Below are positions 10,995 to 21,409 of a stretch of DNA of 64,000 nt, piece by piece (within the stretch, counting starts at the first letter, position 1; every line of letters begins with the position of its first letter). Source of the stretch: Cercospora beticola. Taxonomy: Eukaryota; Ascomycota; Dothideomycetes; Mycosphaerellales; Mycosphaerellaceae. The stretch is taken from NCBI RefSeq assembly GCF_033473495.1, contig NC_088938.1:3348001-3412000 (forward strand), in the 5' to 3' direction. The position numbers were made by a program, and so were the translations under genes. Under the pieces are notes generated by a model. The model worked only from the letters and a program-made list of their open reading frames with translations. It did no database searches and was not told the origin of the DNA.

Positions 10995-12788
10995 TCACTC
11001 AGCATCATCCAAGACATCGGCCTTGCGCTTCTTCAACACTGCCCCTCCATTGACACCCATACCATTACTGCAGGCCGAGACCTTGTTAACAACCCCATTC
11101 CACTCCTTTAGCTTCTTTCCCGCACTGGCAGGATCGTAGAGTTGAGCGCCAGCCCCAGCCTGCCGAACCGCACCCGCAGACCCTGTGCCAACTTCACACA
11201 CTCCATCAGCAGCAGGACCGTCCGCAGTCGTACTCCTCAATTCAGGAAACGGCGTCAAAATTCTATCAATATCCCCCCACCACGTCGGAAACTTCTGATA
11301 CCACTCCACACATTGCGCAAGCCCTTCTTCAAACGAAACTCTCTGCTTCCAACCCAATTTCGCCAATTTATCCCCATTCACTGCATACCGACAATCATTG
11401 AACGGTCGATCTCGAGTGTATTGGATATGTTTCTCGAAATCTTCTATTCCGAAAGCTTTGCACAATTTCTTTGCGAGTTCGAGGTTTTCGATTTCGTCTT
11501 TGGAATCGACGTTGTAGATCTCACCCATTGTTCCTTTGTGCAGGATTGTGTCGAAGGCATCGGCTGCGTCTCCTGCGTAGAGGTACCGTCGCGAATTGTC
11601 TCCTTTGCCGTGGATGAAGAGGGGTTTGTTTCGTTGGAGGAGATTGATGAATTTGGGGATGATTTCTGTGGGAGAGGCGGGAGGGTACAAGGTTAGTCTT
11701 TGCTTTGCTTGCTTTGGATGTGAAACACAGCACGAGGGGACGGCAAGGTAAGATTCAACCAGGATTCTTGCGACTTTTAGAGTTTGGAGGGCTTGCTTAC
11801 GCACTTTCTGGAAACTGGCAAGGACTCATTGTCAGCATTTCCTTGTCACTCGGATCCCTTCTGGTCGGATTGGATTGCGAGGGAACAACGAAAGGGCGAA
11901 ACCCAATCGTTTCGTTTCAAAAGAAGAAGATGATGCACCAGAAGGAGCACTTACTTGATGTGGACCGTAAACATTGTTCAGCCTTATCATGACGACCGGC
12001 AACGCGAAGCTCTTCACATAAGCTCGCACCATCATCTCGGCACAGGCTTTACTTGCTGAGTAAGGGTTCGTTGGATGAAGAGGGCTTTCTTCGTGCAATT
12101 CTGCTTCGCCTTTGGGGACTTCGCCGTAGACCTGCATCAAGATGTAAGTACCTCGCTCCTCCATCTCCATCCCATTCTTCTTTTCTTTGATACTTTGGAG
12201 TGGTCTGAACTCACCTCATCAGTACTAATATGATAAAACCTCCTCACACTTTCCGTAACTTTGGCACTCTCCAACAAAACATGCGTCCCCATGACATTGT
12301 TATGCGTGAAAGTAAACGAATTCCCAAAAGATAAGTCTACATGAGACTGTGCGGCCAAATGGAAAATCGTATCGATTTTGTAGGTCTGGAGACATTTGAG
12401 GACGTCGCTTTGGGACATTATGTCGCCGTGGTAGAAGCGGAAGTTGGGGAAGGAATCGAGGAGGCGGGAGTTGTTGAGGGAACTGCAGTAGTCGAGTTTG
12501 TCGAAGGAGATTATGTTGTATGATGAAGGGTATTTTGTTACGAGGTGGCGGATGAGGTAGGAGGCGATGAAGCCTTCGCCGCCGGTTACGAGGATGTTGT
12601 GGACGTCGGGGAGTGGTTCGAAGGAGGTTTGGCCGGTTAGGATGGGGGCGTCGCGCCAGCAGCCATCGTCGATGAAGAAGCGGGATTCGAGACTGCCTGG
12701 ATATGAAGTTGTCAGTACGGTAAGTGTGATTGGGACGACGAGCTTCTGCCATACCGCCGCTTTGGAAGCCTGCTCCTGCTGCTTCCAT
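10995..12788 (-). CDS. UDP-glucose 4,6-dehydratase (RmlB/RHM-type extended SDR)
   Basis: Five exons on the minus strand (12755-12788, 12215-12696, 11955-12131, 11805-11814, 10995-11665) give 457 residues. It is an extended short-chain dehydrogenase: NAD-binding loop VTGGEGFIASYL, HLAAQSHVD, STDEVYGEV, catalytic YSASK (in NPYSASKACAE) and NNVYGPHQFPEK. The sequence resembles bacterial dTDP-glucose dehydratase and the dehydratase part of plant RHM. Fungal relatives in Magnaporthe and Botrytis convert UDP-glucose to UDP-4-keto-6-deoxyglucose, the first step to UDP-rhamnose. The C-terminal 60-70 residues are low in complexity (Ala/Gly-rich, then basic). Exon 4 is only 10 bp. The epimerase/reductase that would complete the pathway lies 2 kb away on the other strand, with a nucleotide-sugar transporter between, which supports UDP-glucose over dTDP-glucose as substrate. 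Cytosolic enzyme. Confidence 0.88.
11805..11814 (-). other. 10-bp micro-exon of the dehydratase gene
   Basis: The 10 bases between a CCAG acceptor and a GTGCGT donor restore the motif GPHQFPEKIIPKF. Exon 3 ends with the codon for Q, the micro-exon supplies F-P-E plus one base, and exon 5 completes K. Without it, the flanking exons do not join in frame at their canonical sites. Flanking introns are 140 and 139 bp, long for this window. Confidence 0.85.
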
Positions 12789-13079
12789 TGTGTTGGAGAT
12801 TTTGAACAATGATTAAACGACTCAATTGGCAAAGCAATGCGTGAACGTGAAGTAACGGGAACTCGATGGCATTGTGAAAGCTGTCTCCTGTGTTGGAAGA
12901 ACACATTGCATAGCTGTCGATAGGTGGTGCAAGGGAGATATGCTGAGGAATTGGAATGCAAATGTTCTAGAAAACTTTTCGCTCTTCGACGCGTGAGTTA
13001 TGCGCGTCTGGCTGGAAGTACTGCCTTCGAGAACATCGATCAACTGTTTCATTGAGCATAATTCGTTACGTTATTCAAG
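12789..13079. promoter_or_regulatory. Shared promoter between dehydratase and nucleotide-sugar transporter
   Basis: Only 291 bp separate the two divergent start codons, so both promoters must lie here or overlap the 5' ends. I see no named binding site. Co-regulation is an inference from spacing and shared pathway. Confidence 0.5.
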
Positions 13080-14335
13080 ATGGAGCAGGAAAAGAAGTTG
13101 AGAGAGTCAATTGACGAGAATGAAGAGGCGCAAGCTTTTCTCAAGCAAGAAGAGGAAGGCCATTTCGCAGAATCACCACAAGATGATGAAGACCACTCGA
13201 CGCGACATCCTCCCACGACTGCGCCAAAAGGACTTAGCAATCGCTTCTGGATCAGTGCGGCCGTCAATACCGTGTCCACCGCAGCCATCGTGAGCTTTTC
13301 CATCTCCAAAAATCCACAACAATGCCAATCGCCCTTCTAACACAAATCTCAGGTCTTCATCAACAAACGCATCTTCCAAACCGCCTCCCTCCGCCACGCC
13401 CAAGTCACCTTCGCAGCCTTCCACTTCTTCATAACGTTCCTCCTCCTCTACCTCGTCTCCCGGCCGACGATCAACCTCTTCCCAGCGAAGAAACTAGACA
13501 TTTACACTTTACTCCCACTCGCCGCTGCGATGATTTTCAACGTTGTTCTACCAAACGCTTCGCTCGCCTATTCCAGTATACAATTCTATCAAGTCGCTCG
13601 CGTCCTTTTGACGCCTTGTGTCGCGGGACTGAATTTTGTGTTGTATCAACAACGGATACCGCGGTTGGCGGCTTGGACTCTTGTGCCGGTTTGTTGCGGG
13701 GTGGCGGTTGTTTCGTATTATGATACTATGAAGAAGACGGGACAGAAAGAGGTGCAGATACAGACTACGACGAGACCGCTTGGTGTTTTCTTTGCGATTA
13801 CGGGTGTTGTGGCGAGTTCGTTGTATACGGTCTGGATCAAATTTTATCATGGGAAGTTGGAGTGTTCGAGTATGCAGTTGTTGATGAATCAGGCGCCGAT
13901 TAGTGTGGTGATGATGTTGTATGTTGTACCTTTTGCGGATGATGTTACGGTTTGGAGGGATGTGGGAGGGGGTGTTTATGGGTTGATTGGAGTTGTGAGT
14001 TCCAGCTTCCGTTTTGGTTTTGGAGAGGATGAAGCTGACTTTGTGAACAGAGCGGACTTCTGGCTTGTTTGATCAATCTTTCGCAATTTGTGATCATCAA
14101 TGAGGCGGGACCGGTGAGCAGCACTGTTGTGGGGCACTTCAAAACTTGCTTGGTCATTGCTATGGGATGGATGGTTTCGGGCAAGTCTTTGATTGATGGG
14201 AGTCTGCTGGGGATTGCTTTGGCTGTGGGCGGCATCATCTCGTGAGTGCCCTGTTCTCTGCCGCTTGTGAAATGCTGACTCACACGTTGACGCAGGTACT
14301 CTTACGTGATGCAGAAGCAGCAGACGCGAGGATGA
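13080..14335 (+). CDS. Nucleotide-sugar transporter, TPT/SLC35E type (candidate UDP-rhamnose carrier)
   Basis: Four exons (13080-13289, 13353-13994, 14051-14241, 14296-14335) encode 360 residues. After an acidic, charged N-terminus of about 55 residues come repeated hydrophobic segments typical of the ten-helix drug/metabolite transporter fold. Motifs match the KT/TPT nucleotide-sugar group: FINKRIF in helix 1, AYSSIQFYQVARVLLTP, and SSTVVGHFKTCLVIAMGW near the end. Plant relatives carry UDP-rhamnose/UDP-galactose or UDP-xylose into the Golgi. The gene lies between the two UDP-rhamnose biosynthetic genes, so UDP-rhamnose is the obvious candidate cargo; that is inference from position. All introns are 54-63 bp with clean GT-AG ends, and each exon join keeps the frame. 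The short C-terminal exon is rich in K/Q. Golgi membrane expected. Confidence 0.85.
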
Positions 14336-14535
14336 AGCTGGCCAAGAAGCGCCCTTGCGAGTGAGTGGCACACGGATGCATACCGGGACGTTGGCTCCTT
14401 GCTTGAGATCGATACACCAGGAGCTCCTCGCTTGCCGTGAGTCAGACAGGACATCTGTACTTTTAACCTGAGACATATCTTAGCACGGCCGCCATTCGTC
14501 GTTTGCTTCCTTCAAGCAGTTTTCGAAAACCACAA

Positions 14536-15609
14536 ATGCTTTCTGCTATTCGTTCGACTCTCACCACACTTCAGCAGCCTTTCAACACTAACGCCAGCAT
14601 GTCTTCGCAAGATCGGTTTCTTGTCTGGGGTGCGCAGGGCTGGATTGGTGGTATGCTGATTGAGCTGCTCAAACAGCAAGGCAAAGATGTCCATGGGACG
14701 ACCACCCGCATGCACGAGCAAGAGGCCGTTCGTCGTACTCTCGACGAGATTCGGCCAACCCATGTCATCAACTGTGCGGGCAAGACTGGCACTCCGAATG
14801 TCGATTGGTGCGAGAGCCACAAGCTTGAGACCATGGAAAGCAATGGATTGGGAGCCTTCATGGTGACCTATGAGTGTCAGAAGAGGAACATCCACTGCAC
14901 TGTGCTGGCCACGGGTTGTAAGTGCATACTCAACTTTGCATAGTCTTCAGGTATTGATACTTACCTCTTCCGCCCAGGCATCTACACCTCCGAGTACACG
15001 CCAGACAACTCCACTGTCACGTCCCAACCCTTCACCGAGGCCGATCCACCCAACTTTACAGGCTCCTTCTACAGCAAGACCAAAGCGCCCATCGAGACGT
15101 TCCTCGCTCACTACCCCAACAATTTGACACTCCGCCTCCGCATGCCTGTCTCTGCAGACCTGAATCGCCGCTCCTTTGTCACCAAGATTCTGAACTACAA
15201 GAACATCGTCAATATCCCCAACTCACACTCCATCCTGCCCAACCTCCTTCCAGTCGTCATCGCCATGTCCGAGCACCGCGAGACTGGAGTCTACAACTTC
15301 ACAAATCCTGGCTCGATCTCGCACAACGAAGTTCTAGAGCTCTACAAAGAGATCGTCGACTCCAGTATCACGTGGCAGAACTTCTCGTTGGAAGAACAAG
15401 GAGAAGTGATTGTGGCAGAAAGGAGTAATTGTGCACTGGACGCGAGCAAGTTGGTGGAGAAGGTGAGAGAGTACAGAGAAAATGAGGGCAGAAAGGAGCT
15501 TGATGTTCCGGAGATTAGGGTGGCGTACCGGAGGTGCTTTGAGGAGATTGCGAAGAAGATGGGTGGTGAGGGCGTACAGCAGAAGGGTGGAGCGATGGGC
15601 ATGGCCTGA
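14536..15609 (+). CDS. UDP-4-keto-6-deoxyglucose 3,5-epimerase/4-reductase (UDP-rhamnose synthase)
   Basis: Two exons, 14536..14917 and 14978..15609, encode 337 residues; the 60-bp intron splits the Cys codon of ATGC. It begins with the nucleotide-binding motif WGAQGWIGG. It contains THVINCAGKTG, PNVDWCESHK, PNFTGSFYSKTK (catalytic Y-x3-K), LRLRMPVSADL, VNIPNSHSILP and YNFTNPGSISHNE. These match the plant NRS/ER proteins and the C-terminal half of RHM almost motif by motif. The enzyme would turn UDP-4-keto-6-deoxyglucose into UDP-L-rhamnose with NADPH. A second in-frame ATG at 14599 would give a 316-residue protein closer to the family length; either start is possible. It lies 200 bp downstream of the transporter, same strand, completing a three-gene rhamnose set with the dehydratase. 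Cytosolic. Confidence 0.9.
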
Positions 15610-16144
15610 AGGAAGGGAGGAAATTGTGCTACTTTGTCATCCCTTGTTACGAGACATGGTAGTCCGTGAAGCAAGGCGTCTCTCCTCTCTAACGTGCCGA
15701 GTCGAGCTTGTCATAGTGCTTGTGAATATATCCGCTCTCTCCTCATCAAGTTCACTACCAATGCGTGGTTACATCGCCCTGCGAGTGCGTTGCATGATCA
15801 TGTCGCTGCTTGCAATCGCTGTGTTCAAGTTTTGTGGGCCCCGGATGTACGAAAGCATGCACTCAAGTCGTAGTGTATGATCAGAATACATGTTTGCTGT
15901 GAATGTAGAGTGAGCTCTGATGCTGAAGTGGTGCGAGAGATGAAGGAGCTGGACGCGTCGCAGGTGTCGTCGATGGTTGTGGAAGCTGGATGTCAGCCTC
16001 AGGCACACGCCAAGAAAACACCCGAGCTCCGCACCGCAGTCGAACATTTTGGGAAGTTTTGCGGCGCGCGACACAGCTCTCGCACAACACATACCACACC
16101 AACACCAGTCCAAGTCCTTAAACAACCTATTTCTCACCGAAGAC
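15610..16144. other. Intergenic, promoter of the P0 gene
   Basis: No gene is visible. The last 60 bases before 16145 are rich in CA/CT and lack ATG, like a highly expressed fungal gene's leader. Confidence 0.5.
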
Positions 16145-17145
16145 ATGGGGGGCAAGACTGGAAACAAGGCTGGCTACTTCGACAAGCTCAAGGGCTTGCT
16201 CGAGGAGTACAAGTCCATCTTCATCGTCCAAGTCGACAATGTCTCGTCGCAGCAGATGCACGAGATCCGTCAGGCTCTCCGTGGCGAGGGTGTCGTGCTG
16301 ATGGGCAAGAACACCATGGTCGGTGCATACAAATATACGTGAAAGAAGGAATGGGATACTGATGAGCTGGACAGGTCCGCCGTGCGCTCAAGACCTTCAT
16401 GGGTGACTTCCCTGAGTACGAGCGTCTCCTCCCACACGTCAAGGGCAACGTCGGTTTCATCTTCACCAACGGTGACCTCAAGGCCACCCGCGACAAGATT
16501 CTCGCCAACCGTGTCGCCGCTCCTGCCCGTGCTGGTGCCGTCGCTCCCGCCGATGTGTACGTTCCAGCCGGAAACACTGGTATGGAACCAGGAAAGACCT
16601 CTTTCTTCCAGGCTCTCGGTGTCCCAACCAAGATCGCTCGTGGTACCATTGAAATTACTGCCGACGTCAAGGTCGCCGAGGCTGGCAGCAGGGTCGGAGC
16701 TTCCGAAGCTACCCTTCTGAACATGCTGAACATCTCTCCCTTCACCTACGGTATGAGCATTGCTCAGATCTACGACCAGGGTCAGACTTTCGCTTCCTCC
16801 GTGCTCGACATTGAGGAGAGCCAGCTCCTCAAGGCTTTCAGCTCCGCCATCTCCGCTGTCAGCTCCATCTCGCTCGCCCTCAACTACCCAACCCTCCCAT
16901 CTGTCATGCACAGCTTGGTCAACGCCTACAAGAAGACCATCTCGGTCGCCATCGAGATCGACTACGAGTGGGACGCCATCCACGAGCTCAAGGACCGCAT
17001 CGCCAACCCAGACGCCTACGCCGCCGCTGCCCCAGCTGCTTCTTCCGCCCCAGCCGCTGGTGGTGATGCTCCAGCTGCCGCTGCTAAGGAGGAGGAGAAG
17101 GAGGAGTCTGAGGACGACGACATGGGCTTCGGTCTCTTCGACTAA
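16145..17145 (+). CDS. RPP0: 60S acidic ribosomal protein P0
   Basis: Two exons, 16145..16318 and 16375..17145, encode 314 residues, the usual P0 length. The rRNA-binding N-terminal domain ([33 protein letters not shown]) is followed by the P1/P2-binding helices and an Ala-rich hinge. It ends with the invariant acidic stalk tail [14 protein letters not shown], which recruits elongation factors. The 56-bp intron uses an unusual donor, GTCGGT, but the join KNTMV-RRALKT is exactly the family sequence, and no other donor keeps the frame. Codon use is strongly C-biased at third positions (GTC, ATC, CTC), as expected for a very highly expressed gene. Confidence 0.97.
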
Positions 17146-20100
17146 GTGTAGTCAGAGATTGCTGTCCGGAAAGAGATGTGCTTTTGTAGACTTGGAAGAG
17201 TCAACGATGAATGAACAAGGCTACACTCGGCTTAAATACCGTCTCACCACTGTACACTGTCTTGCACTGACCTCGTACGGTTGCCCAGATGTCTCAATTG
17301 GTAAGTTCATGCCATTTTTTTTTCAGTCGATTTACATGATGAACCTTTTTAACTCCAATACCCCATGGCGACAACTTACACGCAACACAACTTTAAAACA
17401 AACAATCCTGACACACACCGAATGATCCAATGTTCTTATTGCCTGATTAAAGGAAGGGACTTGTGCTGATTCGTGAACACAGTTTCCATATTTCGTCCTT
17501 CCATTCCATCTCACTTGATCCACCAACCGTGAACTCGAATATGCCCAGTCCCAATTACTGACCGAGCAGCTACTCCCTCATCTCTGCGCGGAAGGCGTTC
17601 TCGATCCTCGCTGGAAAGAGCACGGGAGGCTCGATTTTCACTAAACAGGTATGTTCTGCTGTCCTGGCCTCCTCCCCCTTTACCCAGCGACATGATGACA
17701 ACAACAACTCCGTATTCCTCCATGACGGCTAAGTCAACTCTAATTTTTATCTCGATCGCGCAATCTCTCTCATGCTGTTCAATCGTGCTATTTGAAGTCC
17801 TCTTGCTGATGATGGACCCATAGACGATTTGTCAAATTCTGGGAACCAGATTTTGACTTTGGCAACGAAGCTCTCTCCGTGCTCTTGTGCCCGCAGCCAC
17901 TGACTCTCAATGAGGTACTCTGTGATGCGGTCCGTGATCGATGCAGGCTTGCGACTTCCTTGTTCTGTTGCAGGCTCTCTTATCCATCGCTCGTAAGCAT
18001 GATGCAGCGAACACAATTCCCAGCTCCTCAAACCCACGCTTGTGACTTGCCCTACAGTCACACGTGAGTCAAGCAGTGTGGTCGGAACGCCAACAGACCT
18101 TTTCCCTACGGTCGTCTGGGCTTGCTGAGGCTCGAAGTGACGGCGGCAAATCTGAAGGAAATGGTGAGCGCTCTTGCAATTGGTATGATGGCATCATGCG
18201 ACATCGACCTACCATCTGACCGGATTCCAGCGTGGCTGCCGTGGCCGGAGAACGAAAAGCCTCCCGCACCTCCCGAGCCTTGAGTGGGCGCCTGGGAAGA
18301 AATCGCAATGACTGACGGCATCATCGCCGACGACATACTGGGATCTCAATGCGCAAGCTGCATTCTGGTGGCGGTGTCTGCACCATGAAGAGTGCTGTTT
18401 CGTTCACGTGTTCGTTGCTGGCTTTTTCCTCGTCAACAGCCGCATCGCGCACAGTGTCTTGGTCCACCACAGCCGTATCAGGATCGGGCACAGTCGGCTT
18501 GTCTGCAGCCAGCGCTTCCTTCAGTTTGTCGAGTGAGGCTCGAAGCTCTTCCAAAGATGCATCGACCGCCTCATCTTCGCCGACAGGATGGTAACGCCAG
18601 ACAATTTGCCACACTGATTGGGCCTCGATGAAGCACTCATTGGCCTCTCCAGTCTCCAAGTAAGATTCAGCACTTCATGCGGTGGCATCGAGGAGCAGCG
18701 TTGCCGTCGAGCAGTTCGTTGGCTTTTTCGATCCATGCCTCTCAGCTCGTCGTTGTCGTGGAGCTCGGTAGCATCGTTGTGAGCCCGGCTAAAGGCGACG
18801 CCAATGATGGCACTCATGCCGTGTAGATCTGGTAAACAACGCGCGGCGCATTCAACTGCGTCCCATTAACGACTCCTCCACACCTCAACACACATCCACC
18901 ACATCAGCAGCACCACAATGGCGGCATCATGCGCATGCCGCAAACTGCAACCCGCGCAGCTCCCCCGCTTTCGACACTCTCACATCCAAGACATTACTCG
19001 ACAGCCTGGGAAGCATGAAGCGCAACTCCATACTAGTCTCGGCGACAATGTGGAGACGTCCACTTGTGAAACAAGCAGAAGAAACACCACCATCTGTCCA
19101 ATGTCTAGCATAGTCTCACGATATCTCTAGGAAGCCAGCATACCCCCTCTTCACGCAGCGCAAGGGTCTTCTCCAATTCCCTGGTTCCCGTGTATTCGGC
19201 TGCACCAGCAACATCTGCACCAGAGGACATTCGGCCGCAGACAGATTTCTGCGACGCAATTGTGGCCGCAGTCAGACTAATGAATAGACATCTGACTATC
19301 GTGTCGCGGCAACAGACGGCTTTGACACTTCCAAGGAAGACGTACTATCATCCAACAGGCATTCTCTCGCCATGATGTGCTAGGTACAGCACTTGAAATC
19401 CATAACCCTCGAACCACTTAACTACACGCGCGACGCGTCTCTTGAAACGTCTCAAACGGTGAAACGTGCTAAGCAACACGCCTTAAGTGCGGCTCTGGCG
19501 GTAGTTTGACACACTACTGTATCAGTGAAGACGATGACGATATCGTTGTTGGTGATGATCACCGAGTTCCGTAGCTTTCCTACACATCCACGCAGTGACC
19601 ACAAACTGAGGGCTTCGCATCTTCCGGCTTCCATACGTCACGCACGCACGAACGTGAACATGCTCGTATCGCATGAGACAGTTGCGAAAACGTGCTGAAC
19701 TCGCAAGACTCGAAAGCACGGATACGGATGTTGACTTAGGATCTCCGATGTCTCGCCGTCTTTCTCCTTTCGCAACCATCACCATTTTGATTTCCGAGAA
19801 CAAGCCCCAACCCTACCCCTCCGCATGTTCGCTGTTTCTTCGAAAGCCCCAATGCATTCTCCACGTCGCGTCGTGCGTCGCAGATTTTTTTCTTTCGCAA
19901 GCATGAAGTCCCGATAAGCCAATGACACCTTTCATCTCAACATCTTCCGACAAGACCATAATGTGGTAGGAGTTCGGGCATCTCCTGTCGCGCAACCCGG
20001 ACAGCTCCGCTTGGCAAAGACGCGAGATCTCCGTCTAGGAGCACCTTGCACACCCAGACATAGTCTAAGCAACAGCACTGGTTTCGCGGTTTCACGGCAG

Positions 20101-20803
20101 CACAGATAAGGGAGATGTGCGACAGTGGAGTTACTTGGGTATGCAAGTGTGTCGTTAGCTAGACATAGAGTCTTTGCGGCTCTCATGGTGATCTGTGAAC
20201 TGATTTCCTGGCTGTTCGCTTTTGTTTACTGTTCGTTCATTGATACCCAACCAACCCAACTTTGATTCGGAATTCAAGCCCAATCCAAGGAAAACGAGGT
20301 TGGCTTACCCTTCGCTTCGCATGCGCTTGGACGTCTCGTTTCATTCTGAGAATTTTTTTCCACGCCTGCTGTTCTTGGAGGGTGAGACGCTTGGGTCGCC
20401 CGGTTAGTTTAAAAGTGGACGGGTTTCCAGCGAAACGTTTCGCAGATCACGTTTCTTGCGATTTACGATACCACGGGCGGCGGTTGAAGAGGACGTTGGA
20501 AGGGGTTGGGAAAGAACGTTGCGATAAGGACATTCGTTTGGAGGGATACATATCTGAGGTGCACGCGTGAGGGAAAGTCAAAAGCATTGCGACGCTGTCA
20601 TTCGTTTGGGTTGCTTGGTTGGAAGGAACGAGTCCGAGGAAAACGCCAAGAAAGGGAAAGAGTGATCAAAAAAAAGAATCGAGATGGAAACTATCGCATC
20701 ATGTCTCGAGTCGACGGCGATAAACAGCTATTTGGGTATGTTGTTGACCTCGTCCACGTTTCTGCGCATTGAACTGACTGGCCTCATAGACATCGTCCCA
20801 GAG
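17146..20803. other. Gene-poor stretch, about 3.7 kb
   Basis: Apart from the possible degraded gene at 18069-18817, I see no supported gene. An ATGGCGG with a leader-like CA-rich context occurs at 18918. The frame after it ends at 19130 with no known domain, and neighbouring frames also look partly coding-like, so a small intron-containing gene between 18.9 and 19.3 kb cannot be excluded. Confidence 0.45.
18069..18817 (-). pseudogene. Possible degraded or mis-read gene, unknown family
   Basis: The middle part (about 18345-18659) translates to a plausible soluble protein with an amphipathic helix (LEELRASLDKLKEALAADKP) and an acidic linker ending in SLRIEIP. A GTATGT donor follows, then a CCCAG acceptor leading to a Gly/Ser-rich segment (GSGGAGGFSFSGHGSHAG). 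A further GTAGGT/TTCAG pair leads to a short tail ending at 18069. Upstream, a reading frame resembling a helical repeat (EKANELLDGN) cannot be joined to the middle part by any canonical splice. Either the gene is broken by a frameshift or I have the wrong model. No family recognised. Confidence 0.3.
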
Positions 20804-21271
20804 ATGCTCTCGTCTCAACAAGAAGAGACCAACAGCGGCCTCTCCTCACCCACCAGCTCTCCCTCGCCCATTCTCGCCACCGACGCTGAACACCCCTGCA
20901 CCTCGTGCGGCGGACAACGCTCGCGACGCGTCTCCATGGTCTCGGACCCAAAGGTCGAACCCTCATACGCAGGTCGCACCTACCACCCATGCACCAACAG
21001 TCGCTGTCGTCGCGGCCGAGCCAATACTCTCGATCGCGAATGGCACGCCTGGCAAGTGCACGGCGAGAACCCAAAATGCGATTGCGGGTTGCCGAGTAAG
21101 CAGGGTCGACAGGAGCCTGGAGACTTGTTTCCCGGCTATGGGATCTGGGAGTGTGCATTCGGGAGCTGCAAGTATCGCAGTCGAGACCGTAAGGGGAGGA
21201 GTGTGGAGAAGGGAGAGGTGAAGGCCAAGGATGTCGAGAGGTTCATTCCATGGCTGCTGAACGGGAGGTGA
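20804..21271 (+). CDS. Small Cys-rich zinc-finger-like protein (GRF-like), copy 1
   Basis: A single exon of 155 residues. After a Ser/Thr-rich N-terminus come four cysteine groups: HPCTSCG, HPCTNSRC, PKCDCG and WECAFGSC. The layout, with PxCxCG followed some 25 residues later by WxC-x4-C and basic residues, recalls GRF-type zinc fingers and their fungal relatives. Two further genes with the same general plan occur at 33837-34385 and 34854-35630. The frame is open upstream, but the first well-placed ATG (G at -3) is 20804. A possible upstream exon at 20701 does not splice in frame. Function unknown; nucleic-acid binding is a guess from the fold type. Confidence 0.6.
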   Translation: MLSSQQEETNSGLSSPTSSPSPILATDAEHPCTSCGGQRSRRVSMVSDPKVEPSYAGRTYHPCTNSRCRRGRANTLDREWHAWQVHGENPKCDCGLPSKQGRQEPGDLFPGYGIWECAFGSCKYRSRDRKGRSVEKGEVKAKDVERFIPWLLNGR

Positions 21272-21409
21272 ATGCTGCACGACAGGCTGCAGTAAGAGTT
21301 TGTTGTGTTCAGTCTTGGAGCGGTTCTTGATTGTTTTTGAGATACCCGGGCAAGCGCAAGGCGTTGGGCGGAGTTTTTGATATTGATATCCAATAATAAG
21401 CCAATTTTG

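Noticed and set aside
11142..11992. Plus-strand frames opposite the dehydratase
   Set aside because: Antisense shadows of exons and introns of a gene with strong SDR motifs.
18918..19130. 70-codon frame with a good start context
   Set aside because: No domain and no support for one frame over the others, so kept only as a note in the regional entry.
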